DNA of 25,911 nucleotides, from positions 1 to 25,911 of the forward strand of contig CAZQJH010000009.1 in the NCBI GenBank assembly GCA_964593515.1, given 5' to 3'. This DNA comes from JAXJYR01 sp964593515. GTDB lineage: Bacteria > Bacillota_I > Bacilli_A > Erysipelotrichales > Erysipelotrichaceae. Shown here one piece after another: positions 9,301 to 21,720 of the stretch. Both the position numbers and the translations under genes were made by a program. Under the pieces are notes generated by a model. It was not told the origin of the DNA. It saw only the letters and a list, made by a program, of their open reading frames with translations, and searched no databases. Position 1 is the first letter of the stretch; each line of letters begins with the position of its first letter.

Positions 9301-12300
9301 GAAATTTATAGACAATCTAACTTGCATTCTTTGATGAATATTGCCGTTGGAATCAATTTCTCCAGGCATATACAGATGTTTGTCAGCATGTTGCTTCAGA
9401 TTCATGAAATTATCATAACCAACACTAGTGACCTGATACAAAGCTTTACCTGGAGTAACAGTATCTATTATAGTATCACCCATTTGAGCAAGAATACGAG
9501 ACATCATCCAAGCAATATTTGGCATTGCTGCTGGGTGTATTTTAAATTCACCGTTTTCATCGACTTGGAAAGCCGCTACCGTTTCAGCTGGAAGATTCTC
9601 AGTTTGTGCCATTGTCTACAAAGACTTCATAAAAGCTTTTTTATCAACAACTCCGTTATCGTTTATACCCCACTTTTTGTTAAATTTAACAGACCCTCTT
9701 CTAGTAAGTTCATCTAGAACCGCTTTATAGAATGTCTGAAGCATTTGACCATCAACTGTAACACCATTAACTCTATATCGTCTGTCTTTATTTGTGTTCA
9801 TCATTGCCACTTTCATAAATTGAGTCAACAGATTAGCGTCGTTTGTGTGATGTGAAGCTGTATTAAGCTAGTCTCCTAACAAAGAAAAGTATTGCGATTG
9901 AATTACTGAAGCATTTAGTGCAGCTCTATCCACCTTACCGTTTAAATCGAACAATTCAAAGTTGGGTAAACCTCCTGATTTAACGGCAGTTTCTTGTTTA
10001 ACCACGTCTACATTACTATCTTGCATAAAATCGTATAACTGTTGTATTTCATGTCCTTCTACTTCAATTTTCCATAATACTTTATAAGAAGATTTATCAT
10101 AAATTGGAGTAGTAAGTCCATCCATTCTACCCTAATCGTATCCGTAGTAAATATACTTAAGAGATGGCGATTCAAATTTAAATTTATCAGCAATACCAAA
10201 AATCCAACCTTTGTAATCACGCACTTCTTTACTATTCAAATTGGTTTTATTAGCATCGTATGCCTTAGCTTTTTTTACTAATTCGTCATAATTTATATTA
10301 AGTACTTTACATATATTATCCTAAATAAGCCTTATAGTTCTAGGAGTAAGCTTGTCAGATCCAAATTTATCATAATAAGTAAGTAAATTATATATGGCTT
10401 CAGATACATCATTCCATGCTCCTTTTCTCTATTGTAAAGCTCTAAACATTTGACTGGTAACCCAACTTTGAGCATCTGATGGGTCATTTTTAAGATAACC
10501 CTCATACCTGTTTTCAAAGTCTTTTACCGCAACATCTAATAACTAAGCATCAGACATAGGTTCGCCGTTGATCATTACTTTCAAACGACGTTCTTCTCTA
10601 AATTGTAACAACCTGCTTATAAGTTTAGCTTTACGATAACTATCTTTTATATTACCATTGTCATCTAAAACATCAGAAGTGTCAATATTTACTTTTATAT
10701 TATTGTCTTCCAAATATATTTTAATCATGTCATCAGATAATCCAAGAGCTCTATAAGCTTCTCCCTTATACTTAGCTTGATTTACAACCATTGTGGTGTT
10801 CAAAGTAACAGAATTATAAGTGTTGCTATCGAATAGTCTATCTTCTTCGTCAAATGCATTTCTTATAGTACCTTTTTCTGAAGTAAGAGAAGTTGTGGAA
10901 ACAATACCCGAATATCGTTTAGTTACACCGTCGATATTTTTATGATATGCAATATCTCCGTGACATAGTTTCTCAAATTCTGATATATCTGACATACCTT
11001 GTATTACAGCAGAACCAATAGCTCTATAATAATCATTACCGCTTAATTCATTTATGTTGACAGATTGTTTTCCATAAATGTATTTTTTAATTAAATCTGA
11101 AGGCAAGTAACGATTACTTGTTATATTACCAGCATCATCTACTATAATAGCTTTTAATTGTTGTAGTTTAACGATAGCGTACGCAATATTATCATTTAAC
11201 ATGCTTCTTATTTGTTTTCTGATACTTTCTCTGTTTATCATATCATAAACATAATCTATAGAACTTTGACGAGAATCTGTATCAAACATATTAGAAGATA
11301 TTTTTTGCACCATGTTAGAAGAAAGATTTATAGATTTGCCTATATCTTTAAAGTGTCTAAACTCATATCCTCTAGGACCTTTTTTACCAGAACGTAAATC
11401 TATATGGAACGCTCTTCTATAATATCTATCGTTAACTTCATCATACAACCATTGCTACTCTCCTTCTACGTAATGATACGTTTTTACTAATAATCTAAGT
11501 AACTTGGCAGCTTCTGGATTATTTTTAAATATTTGTTCCTACTACAATGAAGACAATTTTGAGAACGAATCAATAGTGTAATTACTATTAGTTACCTAGT
11601 TCAACTTTTCAATGAAGTAATCTCTAGTGTATCTAGCATCTGATATAGCCATAATTTCATCTGCCAAATAACCAACAAATACATCTATTACTTTAGGATT
11701 TATATCTAAATTATCATTGATTATGTTTTCAAACATCGGTATGCCTTCAATATCAGCAGCAAATCTTTTATTAGCCAACGCTGGTGTAACATGTTTACCT
11801 GACCATATGGATATAAACCTATTTGTCAAATCTTCTAGTTCTGTTACTTCTTTATCTGCTACAGAGTCATTCCATTCATCATCTAATACTGTACTAAGTT
11901 TTGTGTGTACTTGTACTTGTTTAGCTCCACCTAAATTTTTTAGTGTACTTAACCACACAGAATGAGAATTATAAATATTATTCAACATCTTATCAACCCA
12001 TTCTTTAGTGTTAGCAAGTATGGCAAAAGTTCTAGTTATGAAATTATACTATCCTATTGAATATATTTTGGTATTTCTGGGACCTTTTTGAGATTGTGTG
12101 GATGGTATAGACTTAATATAAGAACCAAACATTTGAGATAGCTAAGTAAGAATACCTTTTTCTGTAAACATCTCATCTAACTTCTTATATACTCCTTGCT
12201 AACGTTTATTAGAAGATTCTAGAAGTCTAAATTCAGAAACATTAGATGTATTTAACTTATTTAAAGGCTGTAAAAGTAAATTTTTACCAACCTTACCACT

Positions 12301-15300
12301 TTTAGATGCATTACGCATAGCTTTCTGCCAAGCTACAGCGTCTTGCTATAAATCTCCAGTAATAGTTCCAAATTGATAAAGTTTATCTGCTTCTCTAAGT
12401 ACGTCTTTTATAGACTCTAAGTTTTCTATGTTTAATTTGTTCATAGCCTATTTTAGTGGGGCTGTCATATTTCTAAATAACTTGCCGGCTTCACTAGTAG
12501 TAGCTACACTGTTTAATTTATCAGAAATGATATCAAGAGCAACAATCATAGATCCTTTCCACTTATTATCTAGTTTACTTTGAATGGCATCTAAACTTCC
12601 GTTCTTAGTAGTAGCTCCATATCTATATTCGCCATTTGAACCTATGTTTCTAGCAGTAGTAGTGTAAGAATGAGTTTCAAAATTATGAATATATTTAACA
12701 AAGTCAGTAAAGAATCTGTTCAATAAAGCACTATTAGTGTTTTCATTACTAAGTATATGATATACCTACATCATAGTAGAGCTATTTTCTTCTTCCATTT
12801 GTGTCTTAGCTGCTGAATACAGTTTGTTCAACATATCTTCTACACTATTAGAATTAGTTATAGCGTGTACTATTCTAGTGTATAAATCTCTTACGTTTGC
12901 AAATTTGAGTATACCATCTGGTGTATATTTAGCAGTAGCTGCATCTGTAGGATCTAAATCAGTTATAGACCATAGTAACATTTTCATACTAGCGTCTATA
13001 CTGTTATACATATCTCTCATATAACTATCTCGATAGTCTGAAAATCCTAATACATCTATACCGTACTCTTGTAATTCATCTTGTCCGTCTTCTGTAATTT
13101 CAACATCTTCTTCAATATCAGCTTTTAATACTTTATTAGGATTATGAGAAGTATCTTGAACAAGATTGAATTGACGCTCTACAAAATTACGAATTATTCC
13201 AGCCCATTGATTCCAAGTATCGTCTTCTACGATATTTTTATAAACATTGATAAGTCTTACCATCTTAGCCTAAGCTATAGCAATATCATCATCATTAAAT
13301 CGGCTTAAATTTTTATCAATTTTTTTATTACGTAATTGTTTGTCTAACTCAATGACGGCTTTAGTATATGTTGCTATATCATGTTGATAAGATGCTCTTA
13401 GCGCATTAGTGTTTATAGATAGTCTACCATCTGTATTTGTATATATGCCAGAGTTATAAATTAATTTACCTAGCATATCACGCATTATTTCATTATATTG
13501 AATGGCGTCTTCAGCTAAAGTAACTCCATTTACCTTGAAACCAGAATATGCAGGAGCTTTACTGTACATCTTTTCAAACTCTTCTATGTTGTTTTTAGTA
13601 GCTTTGGCATATGCAAATCTACCAGAATACATATCTTTAAACAATTTGTTAAGATTACTGTAATTAGGATTTATATTTTTACCAGAAAGCTTCCTTACTA
13701 TATTTCTCACAGCATCTGCAATATGCTGAAATACTTTACTGAAGATATTACCTTCGTAGTATTTATCAGGGTGTTCCCGAGAACTTTCTATTACAAATTC
13801 AGCAAATCTGTCTGCTAAATACTCTTCTATCTACTAATTTGAAGCAAAAGCGAGATCTGTGTTTTTATTACGAGCATCATTATACATCTTATCTCTTTGT
13901 TCTTTAGAAAGAACAAATAGACTAATTCTGTGGAAAGCTTCATGATAGAACGAACCTCTAGCAATCTTATTAAGCTTAGCATCTCTATACAAACGTATAC
14001 CAGATGCTGCACATTCTCCAAATACATAAATCTGAGCACCTCTAACTTTATCCCACACTCTTTTCCCTTCTGGTAAGAAAGAGAAATCAAAGTCTTTACC
14101 CAATATAGTTGTTACTCTATCTAAAGCAGAATCGTAATCTTCTTTCTACACGTGTTGGTCTAAGAAGTCAAATATAGCACCAGTATTAACTCCATCTTGA
14201 TATACTAGTTCTCTAGCAAACTAATCAGCTAATTTACCAATATTATCATCAAACAACGCTTCTGATCTAGAACTGTACAATTTGTTTTGTACACCCCATA
14301 TTGCTAACGCTCCAGATATAATATCTTTAGCTGTATTTATATTTTCAGAGTTTCTAAGATTTTCTAATCGTTTTGCATTGTTCTTATCAGTAGAAGACCT
14401 CGTCTTTAAGAAATCTATCAGTTCCTATACAGATTGTAACTATGGTTTTTCCTGTATTGGAGTAGCAAACTGTGAAATTGGAGTAGGTCTCAAATTAAGA
14501 CCTTTTAATTCTGTTTGAGTTTCAACACTAGTTTCAGGTTTTTGTTTGTATTCTTCTAGTGCAGAAATAAAAGAATCATAATCTTCATCTGTTATATCTT
14601 CTTGTGAAGATAAAGCTATTTCCAAATCACTGCTACTACTATCTTTTGGTATTTGAACAGTAATTCCATTGAAAGACATTTTTAAATCTTCTCCGATCTC
14701 TTGTATACTTACTTTAGTATCTTCGGATGGTTCATCTTCAAATTTTACAGTTGTTTCACTAACTGTTTTTGGTTGTACTGGAAGATTCTCAATAGGAGTA
14801 TTAAAACCGTTATATCCTACTGGTAAATTAGTTTGAGGCTAATTATGAACTACCTGCTAAACTGGTTGTTGTGGAACAGTGTTAGAGTTGGATACCAACT
14901 GCTGCATAGCTTCAACTAATTGCTGTAACAAATTTCCTTGCTCAGATGATTGGGACGATGTTTGTTTAGTATCTATGTCAAAATCAGTATGTTCAAAACC
15001 TCTACCGAAGAATATAGCTTTACCATCTATTTGTACAAACTTACCTTCTTCGTCTGCAAGTACTAATTGAACTTGTTTTTTATTAATAAGAGCTTTGATT
15101 AATCTAGCTATAAACTGCGGTTGTTCACTTATAGCTATACTAAGCTGACCAGTATCAGTATCTGCTGACAAATCAGCATCGTACGTAGCGGTAATTCGTT
15201 TGCTACGCATTCCATATACAGCTACTTTGTATTTTCCAGGTTGCAATTTGCCATCTTTAGCAAAACTGTTTATACGATCTTTAAACCCTTTCAAGAAGTT

Positions 15301-18300
15301 CTCAATGTATTTTTGTGCTTCTTTTAGACCACCTTTACTTTCTTGATTGGTCATTTCGTCATACAATTGATCAGAGTTTATTTCTTCCCCTAATCTTTGT
15401 TTAGCTTCAGCAGAAGTACCACTATCTTGAGTTCTCTAAGCAGAACTAACAAATGTTACCTTTTTCTTATAATTTACATATACGCTGGGCTTAACTGTAA
15501 TAGCATTTGATGTTCTATTTAAATCTGTTAATACAATACCGTCATCAATAAGTATTGTAGAATAAACTTCGTCCGCTTTGTGGTCAAAAAGAATATTACC
15601 ATCCTCATCCTGTACTTTTAAATTATTACCGAGTACACTAGAGCCTGCTAATTTTTCTCTATCTATACGATATGTTTTATTTTGAATTATAAAATTTATT
15701 AATTCTTCAAAATTATTTTCATTAAGTAATTGCTGCCCAAAATGAACTCCTTGTTTATCTACATACAACAGTCTAGCGTAATTATTATCTGATGGATTAT
15801 TAGCTATAGCTTCTGTTCCGGTATATATAAAAGTATCTAACAATTGTTTAACAGACATGTCTGTGTCTATGTTAAATCCCTCTACGTTTATATCTCTAAC
15901 GTAACTACTTAAACTATATTTTCCATCGTTTATTCCTTTAAGTATAGAAGCTAAGAATTTAGCAGTTGTTCTATCAAATCTTTTAGGATTTAAGTGCACA
16001 ATAGTGTGTCTTCTAGAAGAAGATAAGAAAGAGGGAGTTATGAGGTAAATAGCACCAGGAGTACCGTTAGCATCCTTTACCAGTACTTTTTCACCTTTAC
16101 TGTTAAAATACACGATGTTAGAACCTACTTCTGAATCATATGAACCATAACCAAAAATTACAGGAGATACTTTTTTACCTTCAAATTCATTTTTACTTAT
16201 TTCTTCTTCAAGTTCTTTTTCTAATTGAGCATTTACTTGGTTTATTTTCTAATCGTACACTTCATTGATTTTAGCAATAATGTGTGATTTGGTAGCTCCA
16301 GCATTATCGTATTTTAATACAAATTCTCCTTTTCTATTAACGCGTACAAGTTGATCATACAATTCTTTACCAAGTAATTCTTCATTGTCACCAATAAATT
16401 TAATCAGTTCTGTTTTTTTCCTAATTGATCTTACAGTTTTTTGTAAACTTTCTTGCTCAGTTTGAAGTTCCTACTTTCTTACTTCTGATTCTAGCTATCT
16501 ACCTTCTGCTGACTCTTCATCCTATGCGTTACGCTTTAACCAATCTACTAAAGAAAATACATATTGACCATCGGAATTTTTGATTAAACCCAATGCTTGA
16601 ATTTGATTTAATTTAGATTGTTCGTGTTTAGCTACACGATTAAAATTATTATAATCTATATTATTCAGAGGCTCAGCAGTACCCATAGTAATAGCTTGCA
16701 TTACATTAGTAGGTCTACTTAATCTTGAGAATCTTCTATTGTCAAAATATTGAGATATTATACGATTACCCTCCTCAGAATTACCATTTTTCTTAAAATT
16801 GTAACCCAGAATCTCTAGCTTATCCATAAATTCTTGTGAATCGTGGCTATCTCTAATTAATTTTTCAATAGTATTACCTATTCTAACTAACAAATCTCTA
16901 TTATCCTAAGTGTCCAGTGTACTTACAACTTCACCGTTCAATTCAATACTTAATGAATTTTTACCATTAAACCATCTGTTGTTTAAAGCTTCCTGTACGG
17001 TATCTTCTACTATAGGCGTAAGATTATTATCGTCTTGGTAATTCTTATAAGACAAAAACAATTCTGGCGAATATTTTTGAGCAAAAGATAATAATAATTT
17101 AGCCCTTTCAGTATTAGCACTCTATACTTTTGTCCCTCTTTTTTCAGCTTGACCCAAAGTAGGTATAACATACTTAGGTATAAAAGTACTATGTAAGTCA
17201 ATTAATCCGTCTGCATACTTTGCTAAACCTTTAAGTAAGTGAGCTAATTTAGTAGTATTCTACTGTTCTTCACTAAGTGGTTGATTAAGAGATTCAACAT
17301 CTACATTATTATAACCAATCTGTTTCGCTAATTGTACAAGTTCGTTTAGATGAGCAGATACTTTAGTTATTGCTTCTGGTAATTCACCTTCATATCTTTC
17401 ATCTATTTCTTTAGATGTCATTGTTTGACCAGCTTCATTTTGATAAATATTTAGATTAGGGTTTACCACTGTTGTAACTTGATAATTGTATCCACCATTA
17501 GTTACAATCATGTCCCCAGGCTGGAATCCTATTTTGTTGGTATATTCTGGTTTAGAAGATTCAGTTTCTAATCCTTCTACATCTTCTTTTTTCTCTACCT
17601 TTTTATAATTATACCATAAATTATGTATTAATTCCGAACGCGAATCAAGTTCAGCTTTAGATGGCTCAGTAGAATACGCATAACCTGCAAAATCTGCACT
17701 AACTACATATGACCATTTATTACCAACTCTTTTTTGATTAAAATAAATTCTCACAGGTAAAGCATATACCATATTATCATAATCGTCCTTGCTGAGTTTA
17801 GCTAATCCTACAGTTATACTGTCTATTTCACCATTAGCCAATTTATTTATATTTTCTATTATATCGTCTGTAGCTTTACCTTGTTCTCTAAGATACGCTA
17901 TCTACCTTCCTATTTTATTAAAATCATCAATAGCTTTGTATCTGTTTAACGTGCGACCAAATTTCTTCAATATCGCAAAATCCTTACTTATTTCCTATTT
18001 AGCTTCATCAGAAGATTGATAAGGCATAGTAATAAAACCTCTCCAGAATTTACTAGCATAGTAAGGGTTGCTTAGCATAGTAGATATTCTAGCTCCCATA
18101 CTATTGTTCAAAGGATACCCTTTAACCATTAAAGGTCGGTCTTTACTCTTTTCTATTAAATCTTGTTGATGTAGAGGACCGTGCTTTTTACCAGTTTCGT
18201 TATCAAGATTAAATTCAAAAGTATCTCCATCTACAGAATCTATATTTCTTTTTCTATTTCTAGACTTTTTATTAGCTTCTATATCTTGGTTTACTGAATT

Positions 18301-21300
18301 TACCAGCCTCTTCAATTTATTACTAAATTGTTTAGTGTTACCTAAATTGTCTTTGGAAGTAAGTGTCTATAAGAAAGGATCGTCAGATTTTACGGTAAAC
18401 TAATTAGAAAAATCTACAGCTGATGCTGCTTCTTTTAATTGAGATATTGTTTTTCTCAACGAAGTAGCAGCTTGTTTACTAGCTTCATCTTCCTGACTGT
18501 CTAACAATTTTAATTCGCTTTCTAACGTATTTATCTGTTCATTAATTCTAGTTTTTTCAGAATTTTGTACTATTTTCCTACCACGTAGTAACAATCCTTC
18601 TTTTTCAGAGTATTCTGAATTTGTAAAATCAAAAGAATATCTATTTCCGTTTTCATCAAACCACACAGTAGAGTCACTAGGAAAATTAGGATTGTGTCTC
18701 TATGTCCTAGCGTTGTCTTCATCTACTAAATCCGTCAATCTGGTTAATTGATCGCCTAAGTGTTTAGCGGCTTTTTGTAACTTATCTAAATTCTATTTAT
18801 CTTGGTCAGATATACTTTCAGTGTCTTTTTTATCAGTATATCTTTTAGACAATTTATTCATTAAGTTTTTAAGGTATCTTGCGTAAGATAAAGCATCTGT
18901 ACCCACAAGATCTCTGCCTTTATTTACTTCATCAACAATATTGTGTAATACACTTTCTTGTGGTATTGAATTCAACAAAGTTTCAAACTGCGATATAGTA
19001 TTATTTATATCTTGCTATATTAACTGTTGTTGTTCTGTAACTTGAGCGTCTTGTAATGCTGTAACTTCATCTTCTAATTGTTTAGGAGACTTTGTTTCAT
19101 TAATTTCTTCAACGTCTTCGCTGTGTTTTCTAGAAGCTTCGTTAACTGCGTCTGCTAATTTATTTTGTATGTGTTGAGCCTCTCTATATTTAGTTATTTG
19201 CTAAGATATGTATTCTTTGTCAACACTTTGCAGTTTTTCAGATTTCTCCTGCAATAGCGGAGATATTATATTCAATATACCTCTATTTTTAGAATTATTT
19301 TGAATATTCTTAAATAGTTCTGTATCACTAATTAAATGTTCATCTAATTCATTAAGAGCATCTTCTGTCACATCTAATTCTTTAGCCAGTCTACTGATAC
19401 TATCTTTTATACGCTTCTTAGATTTTCTATTCTCCGACAACGTTTGATTCAAACTGTTTGTAGCATCAAATAACCCAGTATATTTACTTATTCTACCTTG
19501 CGTTAATGCAGCTTTAATTTGTGTTTCCGCTATTGACTAATCGGTTAAACGATCATAATATTGCTGAACTTGTTTATCAATTAAAAGAGTAGCTATTTGT
19601 AACAGCTGCGCGTCTGTCAAATTGTCTTTCTTCAAAAGCTGTTTAGCTTTGTTTTTAAAATCTTCATTTTCTAGCAAAGTAATAGCATTTCTTCCGGCAA
19701 CTAAACCTTCTTTTGCTTTCAAAACCATAGCTTTAGAAAGTTCAGTTTTAGCGTTCCATGAAAGAGCTAATAATAAATCTTCATCTTCTACGTCCAAATT
19801 CAGTTCATTTAACTGTTTAGCTGATTGCTTTTTATGAGAAATCAAATTATTATACTCTTCTCTCTACTCACTTATAAAAGTGTCAATGTCAGCATCTTTA
19901 GGAATAGAACCATCTTTTGTTAAAACAGTAGTATCTAAATTGTATTGTGTAGTTTTTCCATCAGATCCTTTTTGTTTTAACATATTACCAATTCTGTCTA
20001 GCATATCAAGGTAAGTGCCATTACTCATTCCCTCTCTTACCTTTTTATAAAAATCAGAATTACGGTTAATTTCGTCTTGTTGCATTAACGCTGTAGCAAC
20101 ATAATCTCCAACTCTTTTACTTTGAGTAATGTCGTTGAATGTTTTTCTAGCATTTAAAGCAGAACCGATTGCACCTTGTGGACTAAAAAATGGCAACAGT
20201 GCACCACCCATCATCTCCTCAAATAGCTGTGCATCATTTTCATATTCATGGTTAATATTAAAAGCAGCTCCTAAAGTTTTAGCCCTCAACCATAAATTGT
20301 CTATAGTATCTTCTACTAATTGACCATCTGTCAATGCGTCATAAAATGATGAATTTGCATAATCGTCCGCATACTCATCATTCATATACTTCTTAATAAT
20401 TACATTTTGTGCACCTTCTTCTGACGCTTCCACTGCGCTACGCCATACAGAACCTGTTGCAAAATCAAAAAGCTTGTCAGCTATTACTTTTTTTCTTAGA
20501 TTGGAGCCAAGATTTGCAACCTGTAATCCTTGCGCCATTCTGTTAGCCATTGCTTGTTTAAATGGACTACCTATAGTTTTATATGCAAATTTACCAACAG
20601 TTTTTGCAGTGCCTGTTAGATATTTACCCAACGGTATAAAATAAGATAAATCTGATAGTACTTCTCCAAACCCAAGTGCATTATTCTGCTCATATATTCT
20701 TCTAGTTCCAAGATATGCTTCTTTAGCTATTTGATCAAATTCTGAAGAACCAGATATGATATCGCCATCTGCTAATGCCGCTTGTATTATTTCATTATCG
20801 TTTAAATAAGTAACGTCTACACCTTTTTTAGCCAATTGCTGTTTAGTATTATTGATTACAGGTTGTAGATCTACATTTCTCTTTTCAGCTAGTTGCTATA
20901 CTTTTTCAGAATACCCGTTAAATGCTTCCATGTGGGACTCATTCTCACGCGAGGTTATTCCACCAAATAATTGAGCTGCGCCAATAGAAATTATACCACC
21001 TAATACAGCACCCGCTGCGGCTCCAACAGGTCCAGCAGCAGCTCCAATTGCTGCTCCTAATTTAGATCCTGCTACAAATCCCCCCCAACCTGCCAACATA
21101 CTGGTAGTCTGATACAGGGCACTAGTGTTACTAGTACCCATAGTGGATGGCATTTTGTAGAAAAAATTACCCCATCCGGCGGTAGCGTCATTACTCTTTC
21201 TTGTATAGTACTGACTTATATCATAGTTCTTATAGGACTGATTTAGTTCTTCTAAATCGCTTAAATACTATTTATAATTTTCGTCATATTGTTTTTGGTT

Positions 21301-21708
21301 ATCATTTATGATACCTTGTAATTGATCTCTATTAGGGTCTGCCTAATATGACCAACTACCATTCTTACGCATAGCATCCGTAACATTTATTATTTCATTC
21401 TAAATAATAGCTACTTGGTCTTTAGAATCAACTTGATCTAATTGATCATATAACTCTAACAGTTTCTAAGAATCATTAATGTTCTATTTATTAACTGTCA
21501 TTTTATCCTGAGAAGTCTACATCTAACCTTTTTGTAAACTTCTATAATAATCTCTAGTTGCATCCTAAGCCCAATCTATGAAATCATAATCTGCTGCCCA
21601 ATCTGAGGTATTTTTGTTTTCATAGTAAGCCTTATCCAGAAATCCAATGCTGTTATTTCTGTATAATGTCGGATTTTTTGTAGCGTTCTATAAATTTATG
21701 TATGACAT
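6376..21708 (-). CDS. 5,110-residue fusion: glycine zipper, coiled coil, zincin protease and crAss-like RNA polymerase (TAG = Gln)
   Basis: I checked the frame triplet by triplet from the ATG at 21708 to TAA at 6378-6376. It has about 67 in-frame TAGs and no TAA or TGA before the end, giving 5,110 residues. Visible regions are an N-terminal charged helical part (1-185), a glycine-zipper hydrophobic segment (about 207-251), a helical region to about 620, strong coiled-coil character (about 622-1103), several domains I do not recognise (1104-2230), a disordered Pro/Gln/acidic linker (about 2237-2437), a zincin domain (about 2536-2640, HEAFH at 2589-2593), and the RNA polymerase part with YRVPTQGQNS and the catalytic DFDIDK (Asp4215, 4217, 4219). 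Virion RNA polymerases of crAss-like phages such as phi14:2 are roughly 2,200 residues, so this is over twice as long. The start follows the gene B stop by 12 bases; the A/T-rich leader has no Shine-Dalgarno. Codon 7 is TAG. Proposed role: injected polymerase transcribing early phage genes, fused to cargo and processing domains. Confidence 0.92.
9052..9066 (-). other. RNA polymerase catalytic DFDID motif
   Basis: Asp4215-Phe-Asp4217-Ile-Asp4219-Lys matches the DxDxD metal-binding signature of the double-psi beta-barrel in two-barrel RNA polymerases, in the DFDID form known for Crassvirales. The surroundings fit: about 34 residues upstream is a YRVPTQGQNS-type motif, then a short Pro/Gly-containing strand region and TGS immediately before DFDID. 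All three aspartates are present, so the enzyme is expected to be active. Confidence 0.92.
9163..9165 (-). other. TAG codon in a conserved polymerase motif, read as Gln
   Basis: The TAG here supplies the residue after PTQG and before NST in the motif upstream of DFDID. In the Crassvirales polymerases I recall, and in related two-barrel enzymes, glutamine fits this place (PTQGQNS). It is the best single-site evidence in the window for the identity of the inserted amino acid. Confidence 0.7.
13789..14103 (-). other. Zincin metalloprotease domain within protein A
   Basis: Residues about 2536-2640 contain YHEAFHRISLFVL (HExxH at His2589, Glu2590, His2593; bases 13930-13944). About 35 residues later comes IEEYLADRFAEFV (Glu2628/Glu2629), which has the form of the helix that donates the third ligand in gluzincin-type and phage-associated zincins. 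An amphipathic helix (FQHIADAVRNIVRKL) follows, as after the protein D zincin. Two TAG codons in tandem (13831-13836) lie between the two zinc-ligand helices. The placement just N-terminal to the polymerase region and just after a disordered linker suggests processing of the polyprotein, but the substrate is not known. Confidence 0.78.
14400..15000 (-). other. Disordered Pro/Gln/acidic linker in protein A
   Basis: Residues about 2237-2437 have low complexity. They start with Gln-rich helix repeats (QQLVEAMQQLV), continue with a Pro/Asn/Gln-rich part (NTVPQQPV, NLPVQPKTV), then Ser/Glu/Asp-rich stretches (EDEPSEDTK, SSSSDLE, DITDEDYDSF), and end with another Pro-rich piece (LRPTPISQF). This separates the N-terminal cargo-like half from the zincin plus polymerase half and is the clearest candidate hinge or cleavage region in the chain. 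Confidence 0.65.
18400..19845 (-). other. Long coiled-coil region in protein A
   Basis: Residues about 622-1103 are dense in Lys, Glu, Gln and Leu with heptad-like spacing (for example KSKKRIKDSISRLAKEL, INEQINTLESELKLL) and have few prolines. Such a stretch is expected to form extended helices, which suits a structural or packing role inside a capsid or tail. I see no enzymatic motif. Confidence 0.6.
20956..21090 (-). other. Glycine-zipper hydrophobic segment in protein A
   Basis: Residues about 207-251 are almost entirely Gly, Ala, Val, Ile and Leu with small residues at regular spacing (GSKLGAAIGAAAGPVG, AGAVLGGIISIGAAQLFGG). This is a glycine-zipper type sequence long enough for two membrane helices. 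Similar segments occur in phage proteins that insert into membranes during genome ejection. It is flanked by soluble charged sequence, so it is not a signal peptide. Confidence 0.65.
21688..21690 (-). promoter_or_regulatory. TAG at codon 7 of the giant polymerase gene, possible translational gate
   Basis: The gene begins Met-Ser-Tyr-Ile-Asn-Leu followed directly by TAG. Without suppression, translation would yield a hexapeptide. In genes B and D the first TAG comes only around codons 62 and 65. A stop this early is the cheapest place to block synthesis of a 5,110-residue protein. That it acts as a regulator is inference; the codon position is seen directly. Confidence 0.55.
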
Positions 21709-21720
21709 ATTTGTTATTAA

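Noticed and set aside
9229..9717. Plus-strand open frame of 162 codons opposite the polymerase region.
   Set aside because: It is antisense to conserved polymerase sequence, shows Phe/Ile/Ser-rich composition typical of the complement of an AT-rich gene, and matches no family. The same applies to other antisense frames such as 3537-3794, 6137-6379 and 11717-11965.
6376..21708. An intein or self-splicing intron in the polymerase gene, as reported for some crAss-like phages.
   Set aside because: No Hint-type splice motifs (terminal HN followed by Cys/Ser/Thr) or homing endonuclease motifs were recognised, and there is no frame interruption that would mark an intron.
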